DNA of 64,000 nucleotides from Palsa-343 sp036269135 (GTDB taxonomy: Bacteria > Acidobacteriota > Terriglobia > Terriglobales > Acidobacteriaceae): assembly GCA_036269135.1 (NCBI GenBank), contig DATASQ010000059.1:1-64000 (forward strand), read 5' to 3'. Below the pieces are notes generated by a model that saw only the letters and a program-made list of their open reading frames with translations, made no database searches and had not been told where the DNA came from. A program made the translations under genes and the position numbers. This document shows, one piece after another, positions 34,212 to 43,050 of this stretch. The stretch's first letter is position 1. Each line of letters opens with the position of its first letter.

Positions 34212-35066
34212 TCAGGTCCTGGCAGCCTGCCAGAGTTGCTTACGCCAGGTGCCCGGGCTTTTTCCGTAGGCTTCTTTGAATTTGCGGGAGAAGTGAAAAA
34301 TGCTCACGAAACCGCATTTTTCGGCAATGTCATTGACCGACAGGCCAGTCTGCCGGAGCAGGTCGGTCGCGATTTCGAGACGGGCGCTGTATAGCTGCGA
34401 TATGGGAGTGGGCTTGCCGCTCAGGCGGCAGATTTTGAGGAGATGCTGCCGCGAGACGCCCACGGCACGGGCAATGTCGTGCAGCGAGAGATGTCGGGCA
34501 TGCTGCTCCCAAATGAACTGCTCCATTTTGGCGAGGAGCGCCTCGGCTTTGGTGTTGGAAGCATGGCCGCTGCGCACAGCCAGCGCAAAGTCGCAGAACA
34601 GGGCCAGCCCAAGGCCGAGATAAAAGCCATCCTGCAGCGGCTCCTCGGTGGCGGCGGAGAGTTGCGCCCTTCTGCTCATTTCCAGCAGACTAAGCATTCT
34701 GCCAGCGAAGGGTATAGGCCCGCGGTAGGTTTGGAATTTGCTCCTGAGGTGCCGCGGGACGGCCCGGGGGGCGATGGCGCACCAACTGTGATGGGTTTCA
34801 CGATCGGGAGAGAAGAGGAAATGTTCGCGCTGTCCGGGACTCAGCAGGATTCCATACCCCGCAGCGACATGGATGGATTCATGGTCGAGCCGCAAATCGA
34901 GATAACCCTGGTGAATGACGACCAGCTGATAGTCGTGCTGGAAACGCGGTCCGCAGGCTCCCCCTGGCGCATAGAGGATATCGCCAATCACGGTGGCTCC
35001 TCGTCGCATGCGGAGGTTTTCCCTGCGGATGTTGCTGAGCTTCTCGACCTTAGGCGCTTGAACCAT
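34212..35066 (-). CDS. AraC-family transcriptional regulator
   Basis: 284-residue regulator. The N-terminal half is a cupin-like ligand domain (GPRFQHDYQLVVIHQGYLDL, GYGILLSPGQREHFLFSPD, about 30-110). The C-terminal half has the two AraC helix-turn-helix motifs: HLSLHDIARAVGVSRQHLLK and the signature LSVNDIAEKCGFVSIFHFSR followed by KFKEAYGKSPGTWRK. Start at 35066 is preferred; the frame opens at 35117 but those residues are arginine-rich and lack a ribosome site. It is divergent from the SDR/dehydratase/MBL/MFS operon and probably senses the sugar handled there, activating that operon. Confidence 0.9.
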   Translation of the reverse strand: MVQAPKVEKLSNIRRENLRMRRGATVIGDILYAPGGACGPRFQHDYQLVVIHQGYLDLRLDHESIHVAAGYGILLSPGQREHFLFSPDRETHHSWCAIAPRAVPRHLRSKFQTYRGPIPFAGRMLSLLEMSRRAQLSAATEEPLQDGFYLGLGLALFCDFALAVRSGHASNTKAEALLAKMEQFIWEQHARHLSLHDIARAVGVSRQHLLKICRLSGKPTPISQLYSARLEIATDLLRQTGLSVNDIAEKCGFVSIFHFSRKFKEAYGKSPGTWRKQLWQAART

Positions 35067-35293
35067 ATAGATGTTCCAGAGTCTGCGTCTCCGTCTAAGG
35101 CGGCGTGCGGACGGCATGGCGCGAAGATGAGATTAATTCACATGGTTCATCTCCGACAACTGTTTGAGCTTTTGAGTCATTGCTAAAGAGAACAGGATGG
35201 TCAGAGAATCGAAAAGCCGTGGTCGCCAGTATTGCGCTTTCCGCCTTATCGGGAAGGAATCGCGCACCGTGCATTCAGGAAACGCTCGAGGCA

Positions 35294-36094
35294 ATGGAAA
35301 AGGCAGAACACATGGGTCAACTGACTGGGCGAACTGCCGTCGTGACGGGTGCAGCCAACGGGATCGGACGCGGGATCGCAACGCGACTGGCGCGGGAGGG
35401 TGCGGCGATCGGCATTCTCGACCAGGATGCTCCTGGTTGTCACTCTCTGCTTCGCGAGATCAGCGATAGCGGGGGACAGGCCATGGTGCTGGTCGCGGAC
35501 GTCAGCGACGCCGTCGCCATCGAACGCGCCATCCGGACGCTGGCAGAGAAGCTGGGCCCTCCAACCCTGGCAGTTCATTCGGCGGCTATCATGCCGACGG
35601 GCACCATTCTGGAAACCGACGAGCAGGAATGGGAACACGTATATGCGGTGAATGTGAAGGGAGCCTATCTGCTCTGCCGCGAAGTTATCCCGCATATGCT
35701 GCGCGCCGGGCGGGGCTCTATCATCTTCATGGCCAGCATCACGGGGGTTAACGGACTGCCGGGACTCGCAGCCTATTCCAGCACAAAGGGCGCCCTGATC
35801 GCGCTGAGCCGCGCGCTGGCCATCGACCATGCGCGGAGCGGCATCCGGGTCAACGCGGTGGCGCCGGGAACCATCGATTCCCCAATGTTGCATGGGTTCG
35901 TGGCAGCCCAGGACAATCCGCAGGAGACGCGACGGGTTTTCGATGAAGTGCAGCCGCGCGGACGCATTGGAACGATCGAAGAGGTTGCCAATGTGGTAGC
36001 CTTCCTTGCCTCTGATGAATCTTCGCTGATCAGCGGCGCCACCCTCGCCGCCGACGGCGGAATGAGTATTAAAGGCGAACAGCCGCGGATGTAG
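35294..36094 (+). CDS. SDR-family oxidoreductase
   Basis: 266-residue classical short-chain dehydrogenase/reductase. The NAD(P)-binding motif GAANGIGRG is at about residues 17-25, NVKGAY follows, the catalytic Ser lies in MASITGVNG and the Tyr-x-x-x-Lys pair in YSSTKG; the C-terminus has the usual SGATLAADGG. In non-phosphorylating L-fucose and L-rhamnose pathways an SDR oxidises either the free sugar or the 2-keto-3-deoxy acid, and the adjacent dehydratase makes the second role attractive. Start at 35294 (ATG, MEKAEHMGQLTG) or 35312; the frame opens earlier at 35180 but without family similarity. First gene of a tight plus-strand operon, 7 bp before the dehydratase. Confidence 0.9.
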   Translation: MEKAEHMGQLTGRTAVVTGAANGIGRGIATRLAREGAAIGILDQDAPGCHSLLREISDSGGQAMVLVADVSDAVAIERAIRTLAEKLGPPTLAVHSAAIMPTGTILETDEQEWEHVYAVNVKGAYLLCREVIPHMLRAGRGSIIFMASITGVNGLPGLAAYSSTKGALIALSRALAIDHARSGIRVNAVAPGTIDSPMLHGFVAAQDNPQETRRVFDEVQPRGRIGTIEEVANVVAFLASDESSLISGATLAADGGMSIKGEQPRM

Positions 36095-36101
36095 AGCAGC
36101 C

Positions 36102-37283
36102 ATGACGAAGATTACCGGGTTGAAGACCGTTGTCGTCAATGCCGAAATGCGTAACTGGGTATTCGTCAAAGTAGAGACGAATGTTCCTGGACTTTTCGGT
36201 TGGGGCGAGGCTTCTCTGGAGTGGAAAACGAGGAGCGTGGTGGGGGCTGTCCAGGATTTCGAGCCGATGGTGGTGGGCGAGGATGCCACGCGGATCGAAC
36301 ATCTGTATCAGAAACTCTATCGCCAGTCTTTCTGGCGGACCGGAGTGATCGGGCTGTCCGCTATCTCGGCAATTGAGCAGGGTTGCTGGGATATCCTGGG
36401 GAAATCTCTCCAGCAGCCGGTTTATAAGTTATTGGGAGGAGCGGTGCGTGACAAAGTACGCATGTACACGCACCTGGGGGGCGGAGATATGCGTGCGGTG
36501 TACGATTCGCAGAACAGCGCGGATCCGGCGATGTTTGTCGATCGCGCGCTTGAGGTCGTTGCCCGCGGTTATACGGCCGTTAAAGTTCTGCTGACCCCGC
36601 CCACCGAACCGCTGAACAGCATCGCCGGCTACAAACAGGCAGAGCGCATTATGGGCGCACTCCGTTCTGCGGTGGGCGACGATGTGGACATCATGGTGGA
36701 CTGCCATGGACGCCATTCTCTGGGGAATGCGGTGGAGTTTTGCCGCGTGCTCGCGCCCTATCGGCCGCTGTTTGTGGAGGAACCGGTACCTCCGGAAAAC
36801 GTGGACGTTCTGGCCGAGGTACGCCGGCTCAGTCCGGTCCCGATCGCCACCGGCGAACGGCTGGTAACTCGATTTCAGTTCCGCGAGCTGTTCGAGAAAC
36901 TGGCCTGCCATGTCATACAGCCGGACCTTTGCCACTGCGGCGGCTTGTGGGAAGCAAAGAAAATCGCGGCCATGGCTGAGGTTTACACCATGGGCGTCGC
37001 ACCTCACAATCCGCTCGGTCCGGTCGCCAATGCCGCGGCGCTGCACTTTGATCTGAGCACGCCCAACTTTCTCATCCAGGAAGACATGCTGACGGATGTT
37101 CCATGGCGATGGGAGGTGGTGGAACAGCAACTGGAGTCGAAAGGTGGCTACTGGCTGCCCTCCGACGCGCCGGGACTTGGCATTGAGGTCAACGAAGCGG
37201 CAGCAGCGCGGCATCCGTTTGCGCAGGAGGTTATGCATTCCACAAAGGTGCGCGCGTACGACGGCGCGATCCTGGATTGGTAA
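36102..37283 (+). CDS. Enolase-superfamily sugar-acid dehydratase (galactonate/mannonate dehydratase type)
   Basis: 393-residue mandelate racemase/enolase superfamily member predicted to dehydrate an aldonate to its 2-keto-3-deoxy acid. The metal and acid-base residues can be placed: Asp200 and His202 in MVDCHGRHS, Glu226 in VEEPVPPEN, Glu252 in TGERLVTRF, and His302 in APHNPLGPV. The D-x-H-G-R pattern is characteristic of the D-galactonate/D-mannonate dehydratase group rather than the KxK group that includes characterised L-fuconate dehydratases. In this locus L-fuconate or a related deoxy-sugar acid is the likely substrate, which is inference. The next gene starts about 6 bp after the stop. 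Confidence 0.92.
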   Translation: MTKITGLKTVVVNAEMRNWVFVKVETNVPGLFGWGEASLEWKTRSVVGAVQDFEPMVVGEDATRIEHLYQKLYRQSFWRTGVIGLSAISAIEQGCWDILGKSLQQPVYKLLGGAVRDKVRMYTHLGGGDMRAVYDSQNSADPAMFVDRALEVVARGYTAVKVLLTPPTEPLNSIAGYKQAERIMGALRSAVGDDVDIMVDCHGRHSLGNAVEFCRVLAPYRPLFVEEPVPPENVDVLAEVRRLSPVPIATGERLVTRFQFRELFEKLACHVIQPDLCHCGGLWEAKKIAAMAEVYTMGVAPHNPLGPVANAAALHFDLSTPNFLIQEDMLTDVPWRWEVVEQQLESKGGYWLPSDAPGLGIEVNEAAAARHPFAQEVMHSTKVRAYDGAILDW

Positions 37284-37288
37284 CGGAT

Positions 37289-38257
37289 ATGGAGATCGCA
37301 CCCGATATTCACATGATTGCAGGGCTGGTGGGCACACGGCCGCTGCAACTCTTCCTGCTGCGTGGGCAGGGGCAGAGCGTCCTGCTGGATACGGGCTGCG
37401 CCCCGGACCCGGAGCAGATCATCTTTCCCTATCTAAGTTCCATTGGCATGGATGCGCAGGAGACAGGGATGGTCATCAACACGCACTGCGACATGGATCA
37501 CTGCGGCGGGAACCGTTCCGTCAAGCTGGCTAACCCTGCAGTGCAGATCACCTGCGGGGTGCTGGATCGGGAGCTGATTGAAAATCCCCAGGTGATGTGG
37601 GCGCGCCGCTACAACGCTTACGACGAGAAGCATGGCATCCATTACGACGACGCAACCCGGAAGTCAAGCTTCGAGGCGATGGGAGAGCCGCAGGCCGTGG
37701 ATCGCACCTGGCGGGGCGGCGAGCGGATTAATTTGGGCGATGGCTGGGAGGTAGAGATCCACCATGTCCCCGGCCACTCGAAGGGCCACCTCGCTGTCTT
37801 CGATCCGCGAAGCCGGACGATGTTGAGCGGCGATGCCGTGCAGGGAGCGATGTATCCGGATATCGATGGCCATCCGGTCCTGTGCCCAACTTATCTGGAG
37901 CCGGCGAGTTATCTGGCAACTGTCGAGTATCTCGAATCGCTGCCGATTGCATGCCTTGCTACCTGCCACTGGCCGCTGAAGAGAGGACCTGCGGTCCGCG
38001 AGTTTCTGGCTGAGAGCCGCGGCTTCGTGCAGCGAGCCGAGGAGGCGGTGTTGGCTCAGCTGACCCGGAATCCTGCAGGTCTGACGTTGCGTGAGTTGAC
38101 GGCCCGGTGCGGACCCGTGCTGGGCTCCTGGCCTCGCGCCGTTGATGGCGAGTTGGTGTACGCGCTGGCCGGCCACCTGGAGATCCTTCTCACGCAAAAC
38201 CGGATCACCGAGGCGCCGGGGACAAGGCCGGCTGTCTTTCAACTGGCGAGCCCATGA
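37289..38257 (+). CDS. MBL-fold metallo-hydrolase
   Basis: 322-residue metallo-beta-lactamase-fold protein. The metal motif is THCDMDHCGG, giving H-x-D-x-D-H, with the second His of the common HxHxDH replaced by Asp. Further ligands are the His in HHVPGHSKGH and the Asp in MLSGDAVQG, with a late ATCHWP His. A C-terminal winged-helix-like extension (residues about 235-320, LRELTARCGPVLG) is present. Members hydrolyse esters, lactones or thioesters; here a lactonase or acyl-acid hydrolase role is possible but unproven. Start ATG at 37289; a TTG at 37277 overlaps the dehydratase stop. Third gene of the SDR - dehydratase - MBL - MFS operon. Confidence 0.85.
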   Translation: MEIAPDIHMIAGLVGTRPLQLFLLRGQGQSVLLDTGCAPDPEQIIFPYLSSIGMDAQETGMVINTHCDMDHCGGNRSVKLANPAVQITCGVLDRELIENPQVMWARRYNAYDEKHGIHYDDATRKSSFEAMGEPQAVDRTWRGGERINLGDGWEVEIHHVPGHSKGHLAVFDPRSRTMLSGDAVQGAMYPDIDGHPVLCPTYLEPASYLATVEYLESLPIACLATCHWPLKRGPAVREFLAESRGFVQRAEEAVLAQLTRNPAGLTLRELTARCGPVLGSWPRAVDGELVYALAGHLEILLTQNRITEAPGTRPAVFQLASP

Positions 38258-38341
38258 TTAGCGGCGTGTAGCTGCTTTTTTGAGGTCCAACACTTGCTGG
38301 CTTCTGTGTGCCTGTCGAAAAAAGCGGCCTGATTGTTACGT

Positions 38342-39763
38342 ATGAATAACGATCGAACGTCTCACCAACTGCCATCCACCAGCGATCAGAGGCTCACCGG
38401 CTTTGTTCTCCGAGTTACCCTCGTCGCTGCTCTGGGGGGCCTGCTCTTTGGGTACGACACCGCCGTCATCTCGGGTGCCATCCAGTTCCTAACCGGGCAT
38501 TTCCGATTGAGCCCCGCGGGAACGGGATGGGCAGCCAGTTGCGCTCTCGCGGGTTGCGTCGTCGGATCGGCGGCGGCTGGAGCGGTCGGTGACGTCCTGG
38601 GGCGAAGAATGGTGTTGCTGCTGGCAGCTGTTTTGTTCCTGATCTCCGCCCTGGGAACGGCGATGGCTTCCAGCTTTTCTGTGTTCATAGCTTTCCGCAT
38701 TCTGGCGGGCGCCGGCGTAGGCGCAGCTTCGATTGCGAGCCCTGTTTACATCGCCGAGATGGCGCCACCGCGCTGGCGGGGATGGCTGGTCGGCACGAAC
38801 CAATTCGCCATCGTGACCGGCATGCTGCTCATCTACTTCGTCAATTACCGAATCGTACGGTTGGGCAGCGAAGCATGGAATGAAGCGAACGGATGGCGAT
38901 GGATGTTTGCCTCAGGAGCGCTGCCGGCGCTGACCTTGCTGGCGCTCCTGATGACCATTCCGGAGACGCCCCGCTTTCTGCTGACGCGGGGACGACGCGC
39001 CGAGGCTGCGCGAATTGCAGGAAAGATCGGCGATGAATCAATCTCCCTCGATGACATGCCGGAGACTGGCGCGGAGACACGCAGGAAAGAAGGCCTTTCA
39101 CTGCTGCGGAAGCCGATGGCGGGACTCGTTCTCATTGGACTGGCGCTGGCAGTCCTGCAGCAGATTACCGGGATCAATGTGTTTCTGTATTATGCTCCGG
39201 AGATTTTCAGGGCTCTCGGCAGCGGCACATCGACCGCCATGCTGGAGACTGTAGTGCTGGGGGCGGTCAATTTGGGGTTCACGCTGGTGGCTATGTTCAC
39301 GGTGGACCGCGTCGGCCGCAAACCGCTTCTCATGATCGGTGCGTGCGGCATGGGAGGCTGTCTGATTGCTACGGGCATTGCTTCGCTGCGGCAGGGATAC
39401 CCTGGCTGGGTCCTCGCGGCGGTGCTCGGGTATATCGCGTGTTTTGCGCTGTCGGTGGGGCCTGTGACCTGGATCGTCCTGTCGGAGATCTTTCCGCTGA
39501 AGATCCGAGCTCGTTCCGTGGCGGCGGCTTCGCTTGCGTTGTGGACGGCCAACTTTCTCGTATCCCAGACGTTTCCGATGATGAACAGCAGCCCGCTCCT
39601 GCAACATTATTTCCATCGGGCCTTCCCCTTCTTTCTGTATGCCGCATTCTGTCTGGCGGAGGTGGTCTTCGTCTGGAAGTGGATTCCTGAGACGAAGAAC
39701 CGCACCCTGGAAGAGATCGCCGGGACGTGGGCTCTGCAGCACGGTGAGGCTGGCTCCAGGTAA
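38342..39763 (+). CDS. MFS sugar porter
   Basis: 473-residue major facilitator superfamily transporter of the sugar-porter family with twelve predicted helices. Signatures seen are GGLLFGYDTAVISGAIQFL in helix 1, GDVLGRRMVLLLAAV after helix 2, PVYIAEMAPPRWRG after helix 4, PETPRFLLTRGR before the central loop, QQITGINVFLYYAPEIF in helix 7, DRVGRKPLLMIG, and PETKNRTLEEI at the C-terminus. These motifs match proton-sugar symporters such as XylE/GalP. The ATG at 38342 is used; no strong ribosome site is apparent. Last gene of the plus-strand operon, probably importing the sugar released by the exported fucosidases. Confidence 0.95.
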   Translation: MNNDRTSHQLPSTSDQRLTGFVLRVTLVAALGGLLFGYDTAVISGAIQFLTGHFRLSPAGTGWAASCALAGCVVGSAAAGAVGDVLGRRMVLLLAAVLFLISALGTAMASSFSVFIAFRILAGAGVGAASIASPVYIAEMAPPRWRGWLVGTNQFAIVTGMLLIYFVNYRIVRLGSEAWNEANGWRWMFASGALPALTLLALLMTIPETPRFLLTRGRRAEAARIAGKIGDESISLDDMPETGAETRRKEGLSLLRKPMAGLVLIGLALAVLQQITGINVFLYYAPEIFRALGSGTSTAMLETVVLGAVNLGFTLVAMFTVDRVGRKPLLMIGACGMGGCLIATGIASLRQGYPGWVLAAVLGYIACFALSVGPVTWIVLSEIFPLKIRARSVAAASLALWTANFLVSQTFPMMNSSPLLQHYFHRAFPFFLYAAFCLAEVVFVWKWIPETKNRTLEEIAGTWALQHGEAGSR

Positions 39764-39899
39764 GGTCTCTTACTGCCAGAACAAAAGCGGTCCGTGCAGG
39801 ACAGGAACGACGCGCCCAGCAAGGCGCGCAACAGGTGTCGATGAGGGAGAATTCCTCACACTCGACGCAACGTGAAACGTTTCTCCCGGCGACGCGCTC

Positions 39900-41525
39900 T
39901 CAGTGCAGTTCGAGATGTCTCCAGTAGGAGTTGCCGACGTATCGGTGGGGCAACAGGACCAGATCGTAGAGCCGAATGACGACGCGCTGGTTGCGGTAAG
40001 CGGAGAGATCGACGCGGATGGGCTCCCAGTGCCGGTTCGCGGGAGTGGGCGCAGTACCGTCGTAAGGGCCGCCGTCGATAACGCGGTCGAGGAGTCTGGC
40101 ATTGTTCACGTAAATCTCCAGATGCCAGGCCGCACCCGGATCGGCGCCGGCATCGAAGGTGAGCCCAGGATCGGCGCCGAGCATAACCGTGCGCGTGAGC
40201 AGCGCTCCCCGGACCTCATCCCGCGGCCACACGGCGAGGGTGTCGCCGTCGAGGTAGGTGTCGCCGCGAATGCCCGCCAGACCTCCGCCCGCGCCGCCAT
40301 ATCCGGCGCGCTCGAGCGTCCAGTCCGGATTCCACCACTGCATCAGCTGGGAGAGATCGAAAAGCTCCGCCGGCTGCTGCCGGGGCTGTTGAGTGGGGAT
40401 GATCAGGCCGGCGCCGCGCATCTGCGCACCTTCAGACGCGAGAATCTTCTCGCCGATGGCGACGGTCCTCTTGGCGAGGCCGGAGATGCTCTCGTCGACC
40501 GGCGGCGTAAGTTTCAGCGGGCCCATGGTTGCGCCATAGATGCGGTCGTGCAGCTGAGCGACCGCTTCGGCCGGCAGGGCCTTCATGCCGTGCATGGCCG
40601 CGATGACCGAGGCGGAATTGGCCCCGTTGCAATCGGCGTCGGCGAAGTCGGCCGCGGAGAAGACCAGGTCTTCGGTGCGAGTGAAGTCGCCGCCGCCAAA
40701 CCACACCGCGGTCGCGACGATTCCGCCATTCACGACGGCGTTATTGGTGGCGGGATACTCGATGCCCCACCGTTCATTGATCGCGCGGAAGATCGCGGCG
40801 GGTGTGCTGCCGCCTTCGGCCATGGAGATGACCTGGTCGAGGCACTGGCGGTAGGGCGAACGCGGCGAAAGCAGCTGCGCGGCCCCGCGGACGATCTGGT
40901 GCGTGTCGTGCTCGACGAAGCCGAGGCTGATCATTCCTGAGATGAAGACCGCGCCGTCGGTGCCTTCGGCATAGCCGTTGATATGCGTGAGACGTCGCGC
41001 CATGGCGGCAGCAGCGTTGGGCCGGCCCGGGTTGAGGATGCCGTAGACATCGCTGCTGAACTGCGGCCCGATGGTCCACCATAATTTGTTGTAGCGCGGA
41101 CTGCCGGTATCGGGCGGCTGAATGCCCTTCTTCAGATTGATGAGCGCCTGCTCGCTCGATCCCCAGGTGCCGGCGTTGTTCTCGAGCCACTGCCGTCCCA
41201 GTTGCTGCACGGTCATGTGGATGCCGTACTTCTCGAAGGCGCGGATGGCGACCATCTCGTAGTAGTAGTCGTCGTCCACCGTCGCATAGCCGGGCAGCGG
41301 CCGCAGCGGGGTATGCGCGAGGACCGATCTGACCTTGTGCTCGAAGAGCAGGCCGGTCCACTGGCCGATCATCTGCCCGGTCCAGATGGCCTGGGCACGG
41401 TCGAGGTACTCGGCATGGGAGAGGACCAGGGTTCGCGTAGGATTCGGAGGCGCAGCCCTCGGAGTGGCCGAAGCGGTTGCACCCGCCAGGGCGAGCGCCA
41501 AAAGCCCCACAGTCATTCTGCACAT
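39900..41525 (-). CDS. Exported ADP-ribosylglycohydrolase-fold protein with C-terminal beta domain
   Basis: 541-residue protein with a signal peptide (MTVGLLALALAGATASATP), then an ADP-ribosylglycohydrolase-type all-helical domain (about 35-370). Acidic metal-binding segments are present: VDDDYYYE near residue 82 and DADCNGANSASVIAAMHG near residue 300, with EGTDGAVFISGMISLG between. A C-terminal beta-sandwich-like part (about 410-541, LGADPGLTFDAGADPGAAWH) resembles carbohydrate-binding modules. Classic members remove ADP-ribose from proteins in the cytoplasm, so an exported copy inside a fucoside-degradation run suggests a different glycosidic substrate. It is the last gene of the minus-strand run, convergent with the MFS gene. 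Confidence 0.85.
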   Translation of the reverse strand: MCRMTVGLLALALAGATASATPRAAPPNPTRTLVLSHAEYLDRAQAIWTGQMIGQWTGLLFEHKVRSVLAHTPLRPLPGYATVDDDYYYEMVAIRAFEKYGIHMTVQQLGRQWLENNAGTWGSSEQALINLKKGIQPPDTGSPRYNKLWWTIGPQFSSDVYGILNPGRPNAAAAMARRLTHINGYAEGTDGAVFISGMISLGFVEHDTHQIVRGAAQLLSPRSPYRQCLDQVISMAEGGSTPAAIFRAINERWGIEYPATNNAVVNGGIVATAVWFGGGDFTRTEDLVFSAADFADADCNGANSASVIAAMHGMKALPAEAVAQLHDRIYGATMGPLKLTPPVDESISGLAKRTVAIGEKILASEGAQMRGAGLIIPTQQPRQQPAELFDLSQLMQWWNPDWTLERAGYGGAGGGLAGIRGDTYLDGDTLAVWPRDEVRGALLTRTVMLGADPGLTFDAGADPGAAWHLEIYVNNARLLDRVIDGGPYDGTAPTPANRHWEPIRVDLSAYRNQRVVIRLYDLVLLPHRYVGNSYWRHLELH

Positions 41526-41800
41526 GATGCGTACCCCACAACGTTGCTCTTCGTATCTGGTTGAAGACCCGGCTCAGCGGGCAGGTTCCGGTCGGAAAAC
41601 TCCTTCCCTGCCTCAAGCGTTGCCAGGGATGGCTGGGCGGCCTGTCGTCCAGCTATCGAATTGTAGAAGAATCCGGCATCGCAAAAACGAGTTACGGAGT
41701 CGCCCCTTGATTAAAGTGCCGGTTGCGCAACTCTCACAAGTGGTCTCCGCGGACTTGATACCGCGAAGCGGATGGCGCTGAGAGGTTCCGTGGGAAAAAA
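41526..41800. other. Gap between BNR protein and ADP-ribosylglycohydrolase-like gene
   Basis: 275 bp, no gene or confident hairpin found. Its length would allow a separate promoter for the downstream gene. Confidence 0.35.
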
Positions 41801-42994
41801 TCAGCGAGAACTTGTCGACGGCCTGAATCTCCCGATCGTCGCGCCTTCTCGAATCCATGCTTCCGAAAACAGATCGGCCCGGATGGCCTGACGACGATCG
41901 GTATACGCCACCAGGATCTTTCCATCCGGCAATTGAAGGATCGAGGGATAACTGAATTCTTCTCCGGCCGATTGCTTTGGGGAGTGGCGGCCGGCGGAGG
42001 CTTTGACATCGCCGCGCTCCAGATCGCGCACGCTGATCCAATGTTCTCCATTGTCTTCCGACAGAGCGACGGAAAGCGGAACCCGCGGAGCGGTGCGGGG
42101 CTTGTGATCCGATACGCCGGCACTGCTGTTGTTGAAAGCCATCACCAGATGACCATCCCTCAACCGGATCGCCTGGATCGAGGAGTTATTATTCGGCAAT
42201 TGCGTAGGTTGGGGCGGAGCCCAATGACAACCATCGGAGGAGGTCGAACGATAGATCCAGTCGGCGAAACGGCTGCGGAAGAAAGCGATATAGGAATGAT
42301 TGTCCGTCCTGACGATGCTGGGCTGCACCAACCCGCTGGAATCGGGGACTCGGCATTCCTGCCAGGTCCTGCCGGAGTCGTGGGATATCTTGGTCACTGA
42401 ATAATTACTCTCTGCTCCCTTAGTGATTCCGGCGCTCGGCGTGTAGTACATAGGCAAAAGCCAGGCTCCGTCTTCCATGATGACGATGGGCTGGCGCGTG
42501 AAGGAGCCGGGCTTGGTAAAAAGCAGTTTGGGTTGGGACCACGTATAACCGTGATCGTCGGACCCCAGGCGCAACACCTGCGCGTCGGCCTGGCCGTTGC
42601 CCGCTGACTGCGACGTGTGAAACAGCCACAGGCGGCCGTCGGGCGCCTGGAACGGCACCGGATTCTGATAGGACTTGCCCGCCTGCCGATCGATCAGAAT
42701 CGGCTTCTGCCAGGTCATCGACCCACGCGACAGACGAGATACAACGATCCCAACCTCCGAGTCCCCCTCCGCGGTGCCGGAGAACCAGAAGCAAAGCACG
42801 TCGCCATTATGGAGGTGCAATAAGTTGGCGGCGTGTGAGGAAGCGTAAAGCGTGGGCAGCAAGGCTGTCACCAGGCCGGGTTGAGGAGCCTGGTGGAAAG
42901 CCGAATTTCCGAGCGGCCCGGCGCCGAACACGAGAGGCGATAAGCCCACAAGAAAGGGCAGAGAGCAGACGAGCGCACGAAGGGCATCAGGCAT
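41801..42994 (-). CDS. Exported BNR/sialidase-like beta-propeller protein
   Basis: 397-residue protein with a signal peptide (CSLPFLVGLSPLVFGA) and a six-bladed propeller suggested by repeated Asp-box motifs: SDDHGYTWSQP, SHDSGRTWQE, SSDGCHWAPP and SEDNGEHWIS. The closing segment YPSILQLPDGKILVAYTDRR is typical of exo-alpha-sialidase-like families. An Arg-triad for true sialidase activity was not verified. Several propeller families in glycan loci act on rhamnose- or fucose-containing polysaccharides, so sialic acid should not be assumed. Located 56 bp after the GH29 fucosidase on the same strand. Confidence 0.85.
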   Translation of the reverse strand: MPDALRALVCSLPFLVGLSPLVFGAGPLGNSAFHQAPQPGLVTALLPTLYASSHAANLLHLHNGDVLCFWFSGTAEGDSEVGIVVSRLSRGSMTWQKPILIDRQAGKSYQNPVPFQAPDGRLWLFHTSQSAGNGQADAQVLRLGSDDHGYTWSQPKLLFTKPGSFTRQPIVIMEDGAWLLPMYYTPSAGITKGAESNYSVTKISHDSGRTWQECRVPDSSGLVQPSIVRTDNHSYIAFFRSRFADWIYRSTSSDGCHWAPPQPTQLPNNNSSIQAIRLRDGHLVMAFNNSSAGVSDHKPRTAPRVPLSVALSEDNGEHWISVRDLERGDVKASAGRHSPKQSAGEEFSYPSILQLPDGKILVAYTDRRQAIRADLFSEAWIREGATIGRFRPSTSSR

Positions 42995-43050
42995 TTTTCA
43001 CTTGCTCCCTCGCGATGCTCCGGGGATGCTCGGCGCGGATCACAGCTCAC

